From positions 9,442,985-9,506,984 of the forward strand of contig CM041196.1 in assembly GCA_023078555.1 (NCBI GenBank): a stretch of DNA of 64,000 nucleotides. The letters run 5' to 3'. Numbering within the stretch: position 1 is the first letter of the stretch; each line of letters begins with the position of its first letter. Source of the DNA: Ulva prolifera. Taxonomy: Eukaryota; Chlorophyta; Ulvophyceae; Ulvales; Ulvaceae. Positions 21,514 through 33,186 of the stretch are shown one piece after another. A program made the position numbers and the translations under genes. The notes under the pieces were generated by a model. The model was given only the letters and a program-made list of their open reading frames with translations. It had not been told where the DNA came from and ran no database searches.

Positions 21514-22819
21514 CCGCGGGCTGTTGGTGGAGGGGTGAGGCCGAGGAATTCGGCCTCCTCCGCTGTAGGCGTGAAGTCAATGTCTGACATTGTAGACGGG
21601 GTGCGGAGGCAACCAGGAGCGGTCGCGGAGAACGGCGGCGGCTCGGTGTTGGCATGGGCCGGCGGAGAAGTGGGGATGGAGGCGGTGGCAGCGCTGGCGG
21701 AGACCCCGTTGGCATCAACACCGGGGACCGCTGAGACTCCATCTGCTTGCCCATGCGGGGGCTGGACCCCGAGCTGATGGAAATCACTGATGGCGGCGGC
21801 TGCGTGGGCCGCCGTGGGTCCTGTGGGTGGGACAGAGGGGGGAATTGCGACTGGGAACGCAGGTCTGGCATGGGTGGGGACAGGCCGGGCGGGGGTGAAC
21901 CGAACTTCTCCCGTAGCTGGGAGTAGTCGCACGGCTGGGGAGAGATTGTTGGCAACGTCTGGTGGTATGGGATGGCCTGATTCATCGGCGACGGGCCAGA
22001 TGATATGGCCGTTGATCCAGTGCTGGCGATTGGAAGCTCGTATCCGCTTGGATCCGGGGATGGGGAAGAGTGGCATCTGCGCGCTATAGCCGTGGTCAGA
22101 CTTACAGCCGGAAACGCATAAGAAACTTGCACCGGAATGGCATTGCCCGCACGAGAGGCACAAGAAATGGGATGGTCATCATGCAGCTGTACTGTCATGG
22201 AAGGCAGGTGTGTGGCACGGGACACTGCGTCCGCCACCACGTTCTTGTCACCAGGCACGTACATGATGTGCCAGTTGATGCGGGACAGCGTCTCTACCCA
22301 ACGCGCTTGCTTGTTATTCAAGCGTTGCTGGGTCTGCAAGTACCTCAATGGATTATGGTCAGAATGGACATACACGGGGTGGCCATTTTCCAGATAGCAA
22401 CGCCATTGGCGTGCAGCAAAAACAATGGCGCCCAGCTCTTTTTCAAAAGTGGCATGGTGGACCTCAGAGGAATTCATTTTTCGGCCTACCCATGCAATGG
22501 GATGCAGAGCTGCTTCATGGTCTTGCATCAAGACAGCTCCATAGGCATAATCACTGGCATCTGTGTATACGTGGAAGGGCTGGTTGAGATTGGGATGGCG
22601 CAGGCCTGTGGCATTGATCAGAGCATGTTTGATGTCATTGAATGCTCGAGTGCATTGTTCAGTCCATGCGCTCTTGCCTTTGGCTTTCATGCGCTCGAGG
22701 AGTGGGGCAGCAAGGGTGGGAAATTTCGGAATAAATCTGCGAAAATAGCCAGCAAGACCCAAGAATGATCGGATGGTATTGGTTGACGATTTTAAATCAG
22801 CCTCAGGCCATTGTTGCAA
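21314..22819 (-). CDS. Ty3 Pol: RNase H and Pro-rich linker
   Basis: It begins in the RT thumb/connection (FLGLAGYFRRFIPKF), then RNase H with YTDASDYAYGAVL, the catalytic Glu region TFEKELGAIVFA, VHSDHNPLRYL, and a final ADAVSR. A long Pro/Ser-rich linker of about 230 residues follows, ending in a frame different from integrase. The linker is unusually long for a Ty3 polyprotein. Confidence 0.8.
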   Translation of the reverse strand: MQQWPEADLKSSTNTIRSFLGLAGYFRRFIPKFPTLAAPLLERMKAKGKSAWTEQCTRAFNDIKHALINATGLRHPNLNQPFHVYTDASDYAYGAVLMQDHEAALHPIAWVGRKMNSSEVHHATFEKELGAIVFAARQWRCYLENGHPVYVHSDHNPLRYLQTQQRLNNKQARWVETLSRINWHIMYVPGDKNVVADAVSRATHLPSMTVQLHDDHPISCASRAGNAIPVQVSYAFPAVSLTTAIARRCHSSPSPDPSGYELPIASTGSTAISSGPSPMNQAIPYHQTLPTISPQPCDYSQLREKFGSPPPGLSPPMPDLRSQSQFPPLSHPQDPRRPTQPPPSVISISSGSSPRMGKQMESQRSPVLMPTGSPPALPPPPSPLLRRPMPTPSRRRSPRPLLVASAPRLQCQTLTSRLQRRRPNSSASPLHQQPADEDDAATAQPDASAVDWVDQEDLVCDGPRSRRTACGYALTSRAASETIQQILNSRSARGRLLAAIA

Positions 22820-24623
22820 ACACTGAAACCTTGTGTGGGTCTGGCTTCACGGTATCTGCTGTAACAATATGGCCCAAGTATTTGACTTCTTGCATGGCAA
22901 ATTGGCATTTGACAGCATTGCAGAAAAAGTTGTGTTCATGCAGCCTAGTCAACACACGATCAAGATTGATGGCATGATCCTCAGCAGTTCTGGAAATGAT
23001 GATAATGTCATCGAGGTATGCAAGGCAAATCTTGCCAATCAGTCCACGCAAAACCACGTGCATTGCTTGTTGGAAAACACTCGGTGCATTGGTGAGACCG
23101 AATGGCATCACCGTCCATTCGTACAGGCCATCAGGGGTGCGGAATGCAGTTTTTGGCTGGGATGTCGGGGCTAGTCTGATCTGGTGATATCCAGAAGCAA
23201 GATCCAATGCAGAAAAATATCTCTGGCCTTGCAATTTATCAAGCAAGGCATCTATGCGTGGTAATGGGTATGTATTCTTTACTGTGTTCTCATTCAGGTA
23301 GCGGTAGTCGACACACAGTCTCAGTTTACCTCCGGGTTTGGGAGCAAAAAGGACGCTGCTTGCCCAAGGGGAGATGGACGGCTGAATCCAGCCCATGTCA
23401 AGCAAGTGTTGTACCTACTTTTCCAGTTCAGAGTGTTCCAGTGGAGTTAATCTGTACTGGCGGGCAGCACGCGGTCTGGTGCCAGGCAGATTCTCAATAT
23501 TCATCTCAAAGCCTAAGGCTGTGGTATTTGGGGGTGCAGGCCCGAGCGTGCCTCCGGACCTAGAATGTTTGTGTACTATCTCTTGAACACACTGTGGGAT
23601 GGTGGCTACATCTTGCTGGACTGGTGCTGGTACTTGCTGCTGGGACAGAAAACCTTTCTTTTTCGACGCCGCACATACATGCATATCGCTGGAAGGCTCG
23701 ACGCGTGCATGTGCTGGTTTGACATGCACCACGTACAGAGGCGACTTACCACATTTAGCACGATTGACCATAGATTTCAGCTTACGGCTGGTGCATGCAT
23801 ACTCATCTGATGTTCCCTGTGAAGCAGGTGTGCGTTTGGGTATGTGCACGACATGCTGCCAAGCACGAGAATGCTTTCGGGGGCCAGCCTTACGGCCAGG
23901 CACGATGATGCGAATGTCCGGATCATCAAACTCGAGTTTCATGTGCGTGACGGCAATCACATCAAGACCCAATAGCGCGTGATTGGGTGCATGCCACTCT
24001 GCAGCCGGCAAACTTGCTACCACAGTGTACGTGACATCGTGACGCTGGCGGCCTATGCTTGTGCATAATGTGACAGTACCGAGGCAGGGTGCTGCACTCC
24101 CAGAGATGCCATGCGACGTGGATGCGCTTTGGTGATATGGTATGGCATTGGCCTGTAGGAATTCTACTGTAATCATGCTGTGATTGGAGGCTGTGTCTAC
24201 AAGCGCCTTCAAGCGGCTGCCTTTGATGTGGATGGGGACTGTGCAGATCAGATCGACAGCGTCAATTTTCTGACTAGCACAAGACATAGCAGATGTATTT
24301 AGGCTCTGCTGGTTGGACGTCAATCGCAAAACATGGAACGTCTGGTGACCTGGCACTGGGCGGCCGTCCGTATAGGACAACAATGCATTGGCTTTGTCTA
24401 CTGTGCTGTAGCTGTGTCTGCTAGTGTACGGCACAAACGCATCACTATCAAACAAGCGGCCAGGGATGGCTACTGTGACATGGTGCCCATTCAGGTTGAT
24501 GGCATGTAAATGTCTCAATGCCACGTGTGCATCATCAGTGTATGGTAACAACAATAGGGCAGGATAGCGTGGAAATATCGAATAATGACTTGTCAGCTGT
24601 GCTGAGTGAGGAAGGAAAAACAA
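22803..24623 (-). CDS. Ty3 Pol: aspartic protease and reverse transcriptase
   Basis: The protease active site is ALVDTASNHSMI (about 24,210), with a downstream ALLGLDVI motif. After the protease, a TAG at 23,412-23,414 interrupts a frame that otherwise continues straight into RT (KLRLCVDYRYLNENT, FSALDLASGYHQI, MPFGLTNAPSVFQ, catalytic YLDDIII, YLGHIV). CAG to TAG at a Gln would explain it; programmed read-through is the alternative. The RT frame then ends at a one-base T excess near 22,817, beyond which the RNase H frame takes over. Confidence 0.85.
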
Positions 24624-24708
24624 TGCCGTGGCCTGAGGCGTGGTCAGCCGCTAGTACAAAAGGCTCCACCGCCCAAGATGGGCAGCCAAGAGGCGGCTTG
24701 CCAGTTTC

Positions 24709-25650
24709 TCAACGGATATGGTTGCCAGGGGCACGTGCTCGTTTGTTCGGAGTCTGAGGGGTATCATCATACCGTTTGCGATTGCGGGGGCCCGCGGAAT
24801 TTGGAGTGTTTGCCGCGCTCTGCGGCTGCGGCGGCGGGGGTGGTGGCGGCGGTAGCTCGTCCGCGGGCTCCACTGCCATCAGGCACTTGTTCTTGTTGGC
24901 AGGGTGTTGCGCCCAGGTTGCGAGTGCCTCCGGCGCAATGGAACGCGCGGTAGGGCAGTCCGCGATGCGGTGGTACCTGTCGCTGTCAGGCATGGAGGAG
25001 GGGCAGATGCCGCAAACTCGCTTGCGGTGGTGGAAAGTTGCTTCCAAGAGGAATATCCCGACGGCCACGGGTGTGAATGGAAGGTAGTAAGGGAGCTCTT
25101 TACGGCAGGCTGCCGCAAGACCGTGGATGGTGAATGGCGCGTTGTGGTTGGCAACTTCAAACGCATACACATCTTTGATCCACTGTGGTACGGTGGGGCT
25201 GTCCATGGCATTATCGAGCCAGGCCTGCTTCTGTTGGAATGGAAGCTTACGGGCGTCCCGGAGGCCTGGTAAGCGCTCCCGGGTGACGCTGGAACATGGC
25301 GTAGATGGCTGCACATATGTTGAACGGTTGTTGGAAAATTGGCTGCGACTCTGGCCTGGTCTTTGGGTATTGGTATATGCCATGGCAATCTGCCGCTGGC
25401 CTCGTTTTGGTGCTGATGTGTGGCCATGGCCTGGCATCTCACGGGTGGGGGTGGTATGGGTGCTGGTGGATGCAAAATCTACACCCTGGTAATGGTTGGC
25501 AGAGAATGTGGCAAAGCGCTTGGCTGTGTTGGCTGTCTCCTTGGCTGTGTTCAGCTTGTCCACACACCATGTGACAAATGCGGGCCATGGCAGAGAACGT
25601 TCACCGATACCTGTTGACTTGTCGGGTAGCGCAGGGAGCTGGGCACCCTA
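24709..25650 (-). CDS. Ty3 Gag-like protein
   Basis: The frame is open from a stop near 25,650 to 24,709, and homogeneous composition suggests it starts before the first in-frame GTG at 25,563. It is basic and Ser/Thr/Pro-rich at the N-terminus, has a Trp-rich helical block (WLDNAMDSPTVPQWIKDVYA), a CGIC...H...C cluster that could be an atypical zinc knuckle, a polyproline run and a basic tail (NRKRYDD...KRARAPG). It would package element RNA. The assignment rests on position ahead of protease and RT and on composition, not a recognised Gag motif. Confidence 0.6.
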
Positions 25651-26539
25651 GCGAGCGTACAGAAACGACAGGAGAGAGACAGGGGTAACAACACACGATG
25701 CCGCACACGATGGAATGACTGGAACAGAAGCGCCCCAATCGACCAAAGGTAATTGTGTCGATCACAGCAAAACACTTGGAATATATGTGTCCAGGCCCAT
25801 CCCTGCTTTGTGCTGTCCTCGCTACTGATAGCTCTGTGGAACTGTGGAATCGCGCTGCTCGTTGATCTCTGTACGGATCAGGGTGCAGCATCCCGCGAGA
25901 TCTGGCGATCTGCTGCGGGCATTGGGATTTGGCATGTATCATCCTCCGTCAATCCAATGCAGCAACATCGTGCTGCATGGGTACGCAGACGTAGGTTGGC
26001 TGGCATGGTCTTTGACGCTGCACCCTTGGCGTGCGCAAGCGCAGACCAGGAGTATGCATGCGCCGCATGCATGACGTGTCATGCACTGAGCTGGCACTTC
26101 GCACTGCCAAAAGGCTGTGGCAAAAGGTGGCATGATACATGGGATTGGTATGTGAGATTATACATGTTGAGGAATGCTAGTGGCACTTTTGAGCATGTGG
26201 AATTATGCACATGTTGCTGTATGCATGCAGCTCATGTCCACAGCTGTGACGTGGTACATGCTGGCATTCTGAGGTATTCTTTGGTATACTTTCGCCTGGC
26301 TCAAGTTTTGCAAGGCAATAGCCTGAGATACATACACATGTATCCACAATTGGTGCCTGCATATCTGGAATAGGTGTGCTTCTGAGCAGACAGACTTGGC
26401 CATTACAACACGAACACAAAAGAGCGGACTCCAAAGCAGAATCATACCAGTGCTGTCATATCTGTCGCGTAGATACCTTCGTTGATTTTCGCTATGTATG
26501 CTGAAAAAAGTCGATTATCTGGAAGGATCCTAAGCAACA
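25651..26539. other. Region right of the Ty3 element, probable LTR position
   Basis: The 5' LTR of the minus-strand element should lie here, but no terminal TG...CA pair matching the left side was found. It is rich in GCATGC palindromes (for example ATGCATGCGCCGCATGCAT at about 26,055). No supported gene. Confidence 0.3.
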
Positions 26540-26869
26540 ATGAGAAGAAAACGTATGCATCGGTCTCCTCTACAACTCTGCTTGTCCAAATCCGCGGTGG
26601 TCGTTCTGGGCGGGCCCAGTGATCTGGAGTTGCCAGGCCCCGTCTCGAAGAGAAGCGCACTGATAGCTGACCTCCGCGAGCACCTCGATGGCGACGCAGT
26701 CACTGTCGCGTTGTTACTATCGTGGGAACAACTACGGGCATGGGTTGCCTGTGCCGAGGGACAACACCGCGCATGTCCTAGATCTGTGAGCAGGGCCTAC
26801 ATTTCCGAGGAACGAGGCGCAGCGTCAGACCGCGAAGCCATGCTCCTGCGCGCCCTGAAGATAAGTTGA
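26540..26869 (+). CDS. POZ/Skp1-like gene, orphan copy (exon 1)
   Basis: It is homologous to the product at 38,949-39,296: PLQLCLSKSAVVVLGG, KRSALIADLREHL, SWEQLRAWVACAEGQ. The arrangement resembles the N-terminal POZ fold of Skp1, which ends in a VPLP...W motif; the match is weak. In the sister gene the exon ends ALK|GTGAGT; here the same point reads ALK|ATAAGT, so the canonical donor GT is lost and the frame stops three codons later. No beta-helix partner lies to its left, where the Ty3 element now sits. It may be a pseudogene. Confidence 0.45.
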   Translation: MRRKRMHRSPLQLCLSKSAVVVLGGPSDLELPGPVSKRSALIADLREHLDGDAVTVALLLSWEQLRAWVACAEGQHRACPRSVSRAYISEERGAASDREAMLLRALKIS

Positions 26870-27377
26870 AGCCATGCGACATGATATTCTCCCTCAAGCT
26901 TGCCACAACAGCCACATTTTCGTATGTGGGTGGCATGACGGGCGTGGCGCTTGAGCATTGATGGCTCAGGCAGGTCTATTCCGTGGTTCCTGCAGCCCAT
27001 TGTCACACGGTGTCGATTACAGGGTTGCTAAGGAAGCGTTGATCTTTCGCCACGACACTGCTGGTGGATCATTCATGCTGGCTTGGTCCATGGCCGGTGA
27101 CCTTGGGCGTGAATCCATGACTACAGCCACACCCATGTGGAGTTCGCAAGCGGCAGGGCATATGGAGTATATACAGACTGACCGTCCCAGGCAATAGCAA
27201 CTCAAGCACTGGAGGCAGCTTGACACTATGGGGGAACATATCACACCAGGCCTACGTGCGGCATGAGTAGGAACACCACACCGAATCATCTGTGCCACAA
27301 ATGCATGGTCGCTGACTGCTCAGGAATTAGCAGAGGATGCGGAGACCTTCATGTACCCGGGTACCTCATGGGGACCT
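26870..27377. other. No supported gene
   Basis: Downstream of the orphan POZ-like exon. A plus-strand open stretch at 26,958-27,197 could be a second exon, but nothing in the other copies confirms it. Confidence 0.25.
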
Positions 27378-27630
27378 TCATGTACCCGGGAATTGCCGCA
27401 GCACGCCGGCCAGCTCCGCCGCGTGCTGCGGCCTGATGTCATTGCACCCGATGTCCAGGTCCCGCAGCCCCTCACACACCGCCGTGCCAGGCTGGGCTAG
27501 AGCAGTCAGCACCTCATGTCCGCGGCCTCGAGCGGCTGGGCATGCGGGATGTCGGGCTTGATGGGAGATTTGGGCTGGAGGGCTTGGGGGTGGTACTGCC
27601 AGCTGTGGCTTGCCTGACCAGTTAGCGGCC
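27378..27630 (-). pseudogene. LRR gene fragment
   Basis: The minus strand encodes ALAQPG(T)AVCEGLRDLDIG and RPQHAAELAGVLRQF, nearly the same as the plus-strand LRR gene at 41,830-41,945. Only about two repeats remain and the orientation is inverted relative to the gene at 40-42 kb. It is a duplication relic. Confidence 0.7.
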
Positions 27631-28491
27631 ACAAGGCAGAGCAGTGAACATGGAAGCGGGTAGTGCATACACGCCTGGCAGCTCCCATGTCCTCCTTGCT
27701 TGGTGATCATGGCACAGCGGCATGCAACTGATCATCATCTTCTTGAAGTGCTCGTGCTTTCAGGTCACACTGCCGTGTTCAACCCTGATGCAGCATCCCA
27801 GTGATCCATTGGATCCCTGTGTTTCATGATGTAATGTACACCTGTCATTGATCTGGCGTAGCCTCCAGGCTGCGCCAGTTGATTCATCAGCCAGCATGAA
27901 CCCCCTTGGTCGGTGGTACGTATACGACGTAGCCGAGGACTGTGACAAAGAGATTACGTCGGCAGGTCAGGTTGGCAGCGTGGTCTAGAGGCAAACAGGC
28001 GTAATTTCTTGGCCTACCACGCAAAGGACCACAACGGCAGGAAGGCTCCATTGACCTTCGCGCGGCTGTTGACTGCCAGCAGCTTGCATATTTTCGACAT
28101 GTGTTCCAGCAGTGCCGCTGTTGTTCACCAGGCACAGAGTGCACACACGCGATGCCACACAAACATTGTCTGTTCCTTTGTCACGTCTTTTACACGCAAA
28201 GCAGATCACGGACACCGTTCTCCGCGCAATTAATCACCAAAATACAGCAAGTCCACATCCTCCAGCCGCATGAACCGAAAGGTCACAGGGAACACAGCAC
28301 CACACACGCGAGCAGGACCCGGTGGCCATCCAGTAGAATCGAATAAACAAGCACAAGCAACAACGCATCACACGCACGTTGTCAGCAGTGTTGGGCCGCC
28401 TTCCAGCATTTCCAGGACTGCCACCCCGACATTAGATCTGAAGTTTCGGAATTGTTGTATGTGATCGGGCCTGATGACCCAACACTGGCGG
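27631..28491. other. 3' flank of beta-helix gene B
   Basis: No supported gene. The 28,100-28,270 stretch resembles the 3' flank of copy D (about 42,900-43,120), including a shared GTCCACATCCTCCAG, so this flank was duplicated with the gene and may be 3' UTR. Confidence 0.4.
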
Positions 28492-31400
28492 TCAGGCCAC
28501 GGCCACCTCCACGCCCCGCAGCTCCTCATGCTGCCCCAGGTCACCCTCGTAAGGCCCGTGGCACACCAGCCCCCGCGTCGCTTCACCCCCGGCAACCCCC
28601 ACCACCTTGCACTCGCTGAAGACGCTCCCGGCCGCAGACACCGCCCTCTCCACATGAAACCCCAGTGGACACCCGGCCACATGCACCCGCCGCGCCGTCA
28701 GCACGGCATGTTTCGACACAAATACCGCCGTGTCGCTGCAGTCACGCAGCTGCACCTCCTCGAGCGTCACACGCGCCTGGGCCCCCTCATGCGCGCACCG
28801 GGCCCCCCGCCGGTGCGTTGCGCCGCGCGCGAGCAGCGCGTCCCATGCATGCTTGAGCGCCACCGGCCCGCTGCGCCCGCAGAAGCCGCACGGCTGATCA
28901 CATTCCCACGAGAACTCCCCGGCCTTGATGCCAATGGCGCAGCGTGAGATCTGCGAGTCGCGCAGCCGCGCGGTCGCCCCATTCCCTACAACCACTCCGA
29001 CCCCCTCCGCGGAGACGGTGCAGCGCAGAAGTGAAGCCTTGTTCTGCGCCCCCCCCACCTGGACCGCCATCACATCGCCCGACAGTTCACAGGAGACGAG
29101 CTTCAGGTCTGCGCTGCCAGGAGCGCGCGCGGCGGCAGCCATCCTCCCGCCGTGGGCTTTGACGCGCTTCGCGTTGAGCGCACCTCCGCCGTGCCCCACA
29201 ACCAGCGCCGCTGTTCCGGCGGTGCACTCGCAGTCCTGCGCCGCGAGCTTCCCACCATCGTCCACAACGAGGCCGTGGCTTGTTGCGTGCACCTCGCACT
29301 CGACGACCGACATGCTCGCGCCGCCGTTCGCAACGAACGCCTCCTTCACCCCCGCTCCCACCGTGCACCTCCTCGCTGCACACGTGGCCACAGGGCCGTG
29401 CGCGATGACTGCAGCCGCTGCGTCAGAGAAGCGGCACCCCTCCACCGACACATCCGCGGCTGTTATGACACAGCTCCCGCGCCCCTCTGCAGCAGCCGCC
29501 TCAAATACGCAGTCTGCGATCTTCGCAGACACGCCCCTGCTTACCAGGAAATCCTGCGCGTGGTCGCGGAAGGAGCAGCCCCGCAAGAGCACCGATCGAA
29601 CCTCACGCAGAGCGATGCCACCCTCCAGTGCCGCACCGCCCCGGTCCAGATGGAGGGCAGCAAGAGACACACGGTTCGCGGCCCGCACGTCCGCATGCCC
29701 CTCGAAGCGGCACTCCGTGATGTCGGCGCGGACCGCCACCTGCACCTGCACCGCGCGGCTGTACCCCTTCAGGACCACTCCATGCATGCGCACCACGGTG
29801 GAGGGCTCCGACTGGTGTGGCACCGGCGACGTCGTGACCCCAAACATGCAGTTCTCCACCGACCCACCCTCAATATCAACCTCCCCGCCAGTGCAGGTGT
29901 ACGCGGTTGGAGGGTCGACGAAGATCTGCGCGGGGTCGGACGGGCCGGTGTCAGGGCGTTTTTGGGTCGGTTCAGTCACTGCCGCGGTCATGTTGGCCAC
30001 GTGCGAGTCCTTGACCCGCACCCGGCCGCTGTTCACATGCATCCCCGTGTAGCCCCCTGGGATTCTGCAGCGCAGGAAGCGGCCGCGCGCGCCGACCCCC
30101 ACCAGCACGGCCTCATGCGGTCGATCGCCCCCCGGACGCCGCAGCTCGCCACCCTGGAAGCACACCCCGGCTGCTGCGACAGTGGCCTTGTCAATCGCGA
30201 CGCATGCGCTCCCGGCGGCTTCCACCTTCCCACCCACAACCTGCAGAGCCGCGCCCGAGGAACAGACGTGGTAGCAGATGTTGTGCCCCCGAGCATTGCA
30301 CCCTGCCACGACCGCGCGGCTACGGCAGTCGCGCACGACCACACAGCTGCAGCAGCGCAGCTCGCACAGCAGCAGTGCAGCGCCACCGCCCTCACTGACC
30401 CTGAGTGCCACCCCGTCCGGAGTGAGCATGTCGCAGCGCGTCATCTGCAACCGAGCTGCCCCCCGAGACCCCCCCAGCGGACCGCAGTCCAGCCTCAAAG
30501 CGGTCGCGTCCGGAGGCCCCTGGCCACGGAAGTGAACGTCCGAGATCGTCCCCCGGGCGCCGTCCACCAGCGTGCATGCCTCAGCGCAGCGGATGCTGCT
30601 CTCGCACACTTCCAGTGACGCTGTGGCGCCAGCGGCGACAGCGGGTCGGGGAAAGTCGGCGACATGGCAAGCACGCAGGCGCGCCGTGCCGCCATGCATA
30701 CGCAGCCAGGTGCCTACTGTAGTGGTGAAGGGGGTGCCAGTGTCCTGGCTGCCGGGGCCGATGAGGGTGCAGTCATCGGTGGAGATGTGGCTACAGGGGT
30801 CGTTTGCGATGATGGCGGTGGTGGTGGCGCCGAGAAGCTCAGAGGCCTGCAGCGCGGCGGAGGCGCCGGCTTCGGCGATGACACAGAAGTGGCCGGCGTG
30901 GAAGGAGCAGGCGGTGAGGGTGGCGGTGGTGGCGCGGCCGTGGGCGATGAGCGCGGCCGGGCAGCCACGCCAGGCGCAGTCGGACAGGGCGGCGGCGGCG
31001 CCATGCACGATGTACAGGGTACAGGCGTTGAAGGTGCACCCCTGGAAGCTTCCGCGGAAGTCCGAGCTGGCACATATGATGGCACCACCTGTACCAGCAA
31101 GGCATAGAGTCGATGGTGTGGGTAGTCAATGCACTACACATTGGCAGAGCGACTGGAGTCGTTGTGGAGGAAGAGGCTCAGTCAGTGGGGCATGTTGGGA
31201 GGGGGCGGGGGTGACAAGATCAACCTACAACCAGCGAGCATGTGGGACGACTGACTGCCCAGAGGCGCAGAGCAGCAGTCGTGCAGTGCTCAGCGGTGGC
31301 TGTCTGGCCTGGCCTGGACACACACTGTGTACAGCTGGACACATACTGTGTACAGCTCCGACCTGGACACATACCGTGTACGCTGCAGCGCAGCTTCGCC

Positions 31401-32699
31401 TGTGCATCACACACCTCAGTGGTTGAACACAGCGAGCTCTCTAATCTGTGTCCGCAGAGAGTCGGGACAGCGGCTGTGCCAGGGAGAAACAGACCGAGAG
31501 CGATACAAAGTGTGATGTCACGTGTGGTCTCGTGCAGGACCCGATGAGTTCGTGTGAACTATGTTGTGGGAGAAAGGGCAATTCCTGTCCCTGGCAAAGC
31601 TGTGGGCGGCTCTAGCATGGTCAAACGCGTCACACAAACTGCCACATGATGGCCATACAAGTACAGTGCACGTAGCCTGCCTTCGTGAGGACGGCAGTGA
31701 GCCAGAGACGGGTCTCCCTGCAGGTCAATGCATGCATTGCAGGTAAATGCACCAGAAGGACCACGAGGACTGCACAGTACACCTGGATCAATGACGTCCG
31801 TGCGTCTCCAAATACTTCAAAGCTCCATCGCAGACGGGCAGTCAGCATACCATGCTTGTACCACTGTAGCATCAGATCAGGCGGGACATACCAATGAATG
31901 TGGTGTCCTTAAAGTGAGCTCCTTTGCCAGATAGCAGAAGAACGCCATTTGGGACGATCGTGATGGACCCCGCCATGACAAAGCCACCGAAAGTTGAGCA
32001 TCTCCATACGATCAAGTTGTTGTCCGGGGCCACCGCCCCGTACGCATGCTCTTCATGGCAGAGTTCGGGCGGTAAAACCACACGGGCATTGCCGGACGTG
32101 ATCTCCCTCACGAGGTCCTCAAGCGACGCCACATTCCCCTGCACACAAATTCCATGGACAGATGAGGACTTGTGTGGTTTGGTCATAAGATCTGGTACAT
32201 GCGTCGTTGCACAGCCACAACTGAGCCAGTGTTCTGTGACACACTCCGAGACGAAATATCCGCTTGCCAGCTCCATGAAGCAAGGTCAGCTATGTGAATC
32301 GAGCGCAGTGTCAGATTTGACTGCGAATCGTTTGTTCGTAGAGCGATCTAGATCTCGGCTACTTCACCAAGGCATGCATCGCAGCACGCGGTCGCAACAG
32401 CTAATCAGACTCATCGGATATTCCATATAACAGCTGTGAGTCACCAACATGAAAGCACACACCAATTCACTTGTACGAGCTGTTAGAACTGTTGACTGGG
32501 AGCATGTTGCCACACTCCATGTCAATTCCAATGTTGGCACCAGGTCAAGAACGGGGGTCCCGGCCTCGCCGCAGCCACACTTGATACAGACGGCTGGAAG
32601 TTTGATACCATCAGGAGTATGCGATACGTGCGCGACGTGGCCGCAGGCATGCGCGCGGACGGCACACTCGCCGTGGGCAGTCCAGCATTCCGAGGACAT
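28492..32699 (-). CDS. Parallel beta-helix protein, copy B (intact, 3 exons, 1026 aa)
   Basis: Exons are 32699-32463 (237 nt), 32138-31892 (247 nt) and 31088-28492 (2597 nt), all bounded by GT-AG. They join in phase to 1027 codons including the stop. An in-frame stop lies just upstream of the Met at 32,699. Exon 1 is Cys/His-rich (AHACGHVAH...CIKCGCG), possibly zinc-binding. Exon 2 starts a beta-helix (SLEDLVREI...VVLPPELC). Exon 3 is about 35 coils rich in Gly, Ala, Val and Cys (for example VEGCRFSDAAAAVIAHGP), typical of PbH1/CASH solenoids, with a CGFCG insert near residue 870. No carbohydrate-cleaving site was seen. FBXO11-type proteins pair this solenoid with SCF ubiquitin ligase; that link is inference. 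The divergent POZ-like gene at 33,187 shares the promoter region. Confidence 0.8.
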
Positions 32700-33186
32700 T
32701 AGCTTGTGCCGCCTGGGGCATGGACACGAGATTGCCAGCGAGCAGAAAAGAATTTAATTTGGTACAGATGGAGTCGAGGCGCTGAAAGAATCACGGACCT
32801 CTTGCCAGGCGCAACTATGGAATCCCTCTAGACACCTATAGAAGCGGTCGAGATGGCGACACTGCGAATTTGCAGGAAGGTATTTTTCTAAGGGTGCTAG
32901 CGGAAATCAATGTGAATTGTAGAAGAATGCGGTGGCGTCGCAGTTTGAGCGCTTTCCGGATATGCTTGCAGAAGCAAGTTGCCGTGGATTGGGGGCGCTT
33001 GTTAAGGCCTTGTTCCGCACTTCGCCGCAGGACGCACCTACAACATAATATTATTTTGGATCTGTGCAACGGCTCCTTTGAAACAGGGATCTATTCGTGC
33101 TTCGATTGTCCTGGCCGCTGATCGCGCAACCTGTCTCTGATCCGCTCCGTGCTGTAATTCTGATATCGGCAAGAACTTTATCTAGA
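32700..33186. promoter_or_regulatory. Bidirectional promoter region, unit B
   Basis: About 490 bp separate the beta-helix start from the POZ-like ATG. It is less GC-rich than the genes. No specific motif is claimed. Confidence 0.35.

Larger units (their letters stand above)
20398..25650 (-). mobile_element. Ty3-type LTR retrotransposon (degraded, LTRs not found)
   Basis: Reading right to left the order is Gag, aspartic protease, reverse transcriptase, RNase H, integrase, which is the Ty3 order. The frame is broken by an in-frame TAG at 23,412-23,414, one extra T near 22,817, and a frame change near 21,400-21,500. The integrase ends early, with no C-terminal GPY/F or chromodomain. Searching 19-20.4 kb against 25.6-26.5 kb by eye gave no LTR pair. 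Its insertion lies between the transposon block and the orphan POZ-like gene. Confidence 0.85.

Noticed and set aside
19038-26539. LTR pair for the Ty3 element
   Set aside because: No matching terminal repeats were found by eye on the two sides; an alignment would be needed.
28925-30618. Long plus-strand open frames (375 and 488 codons) opposite beta-helix copy B, and similar ones at 429-1352, 35,217-36,065 and 44,225-44,980
   Set aside because: They are antisense to a repetitive GC-rich exon, have biased Arg/His/Pro/Cys composition, and are not conserved independently of the minus-strand protein.
28492-31088. Pectate lyase or other polysaccharide lyase activity for the beta-helix protein
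   Set aside because: Only the solenoid fold is supported; no catalytic Asp/Lys/Arg cluster was recognised.
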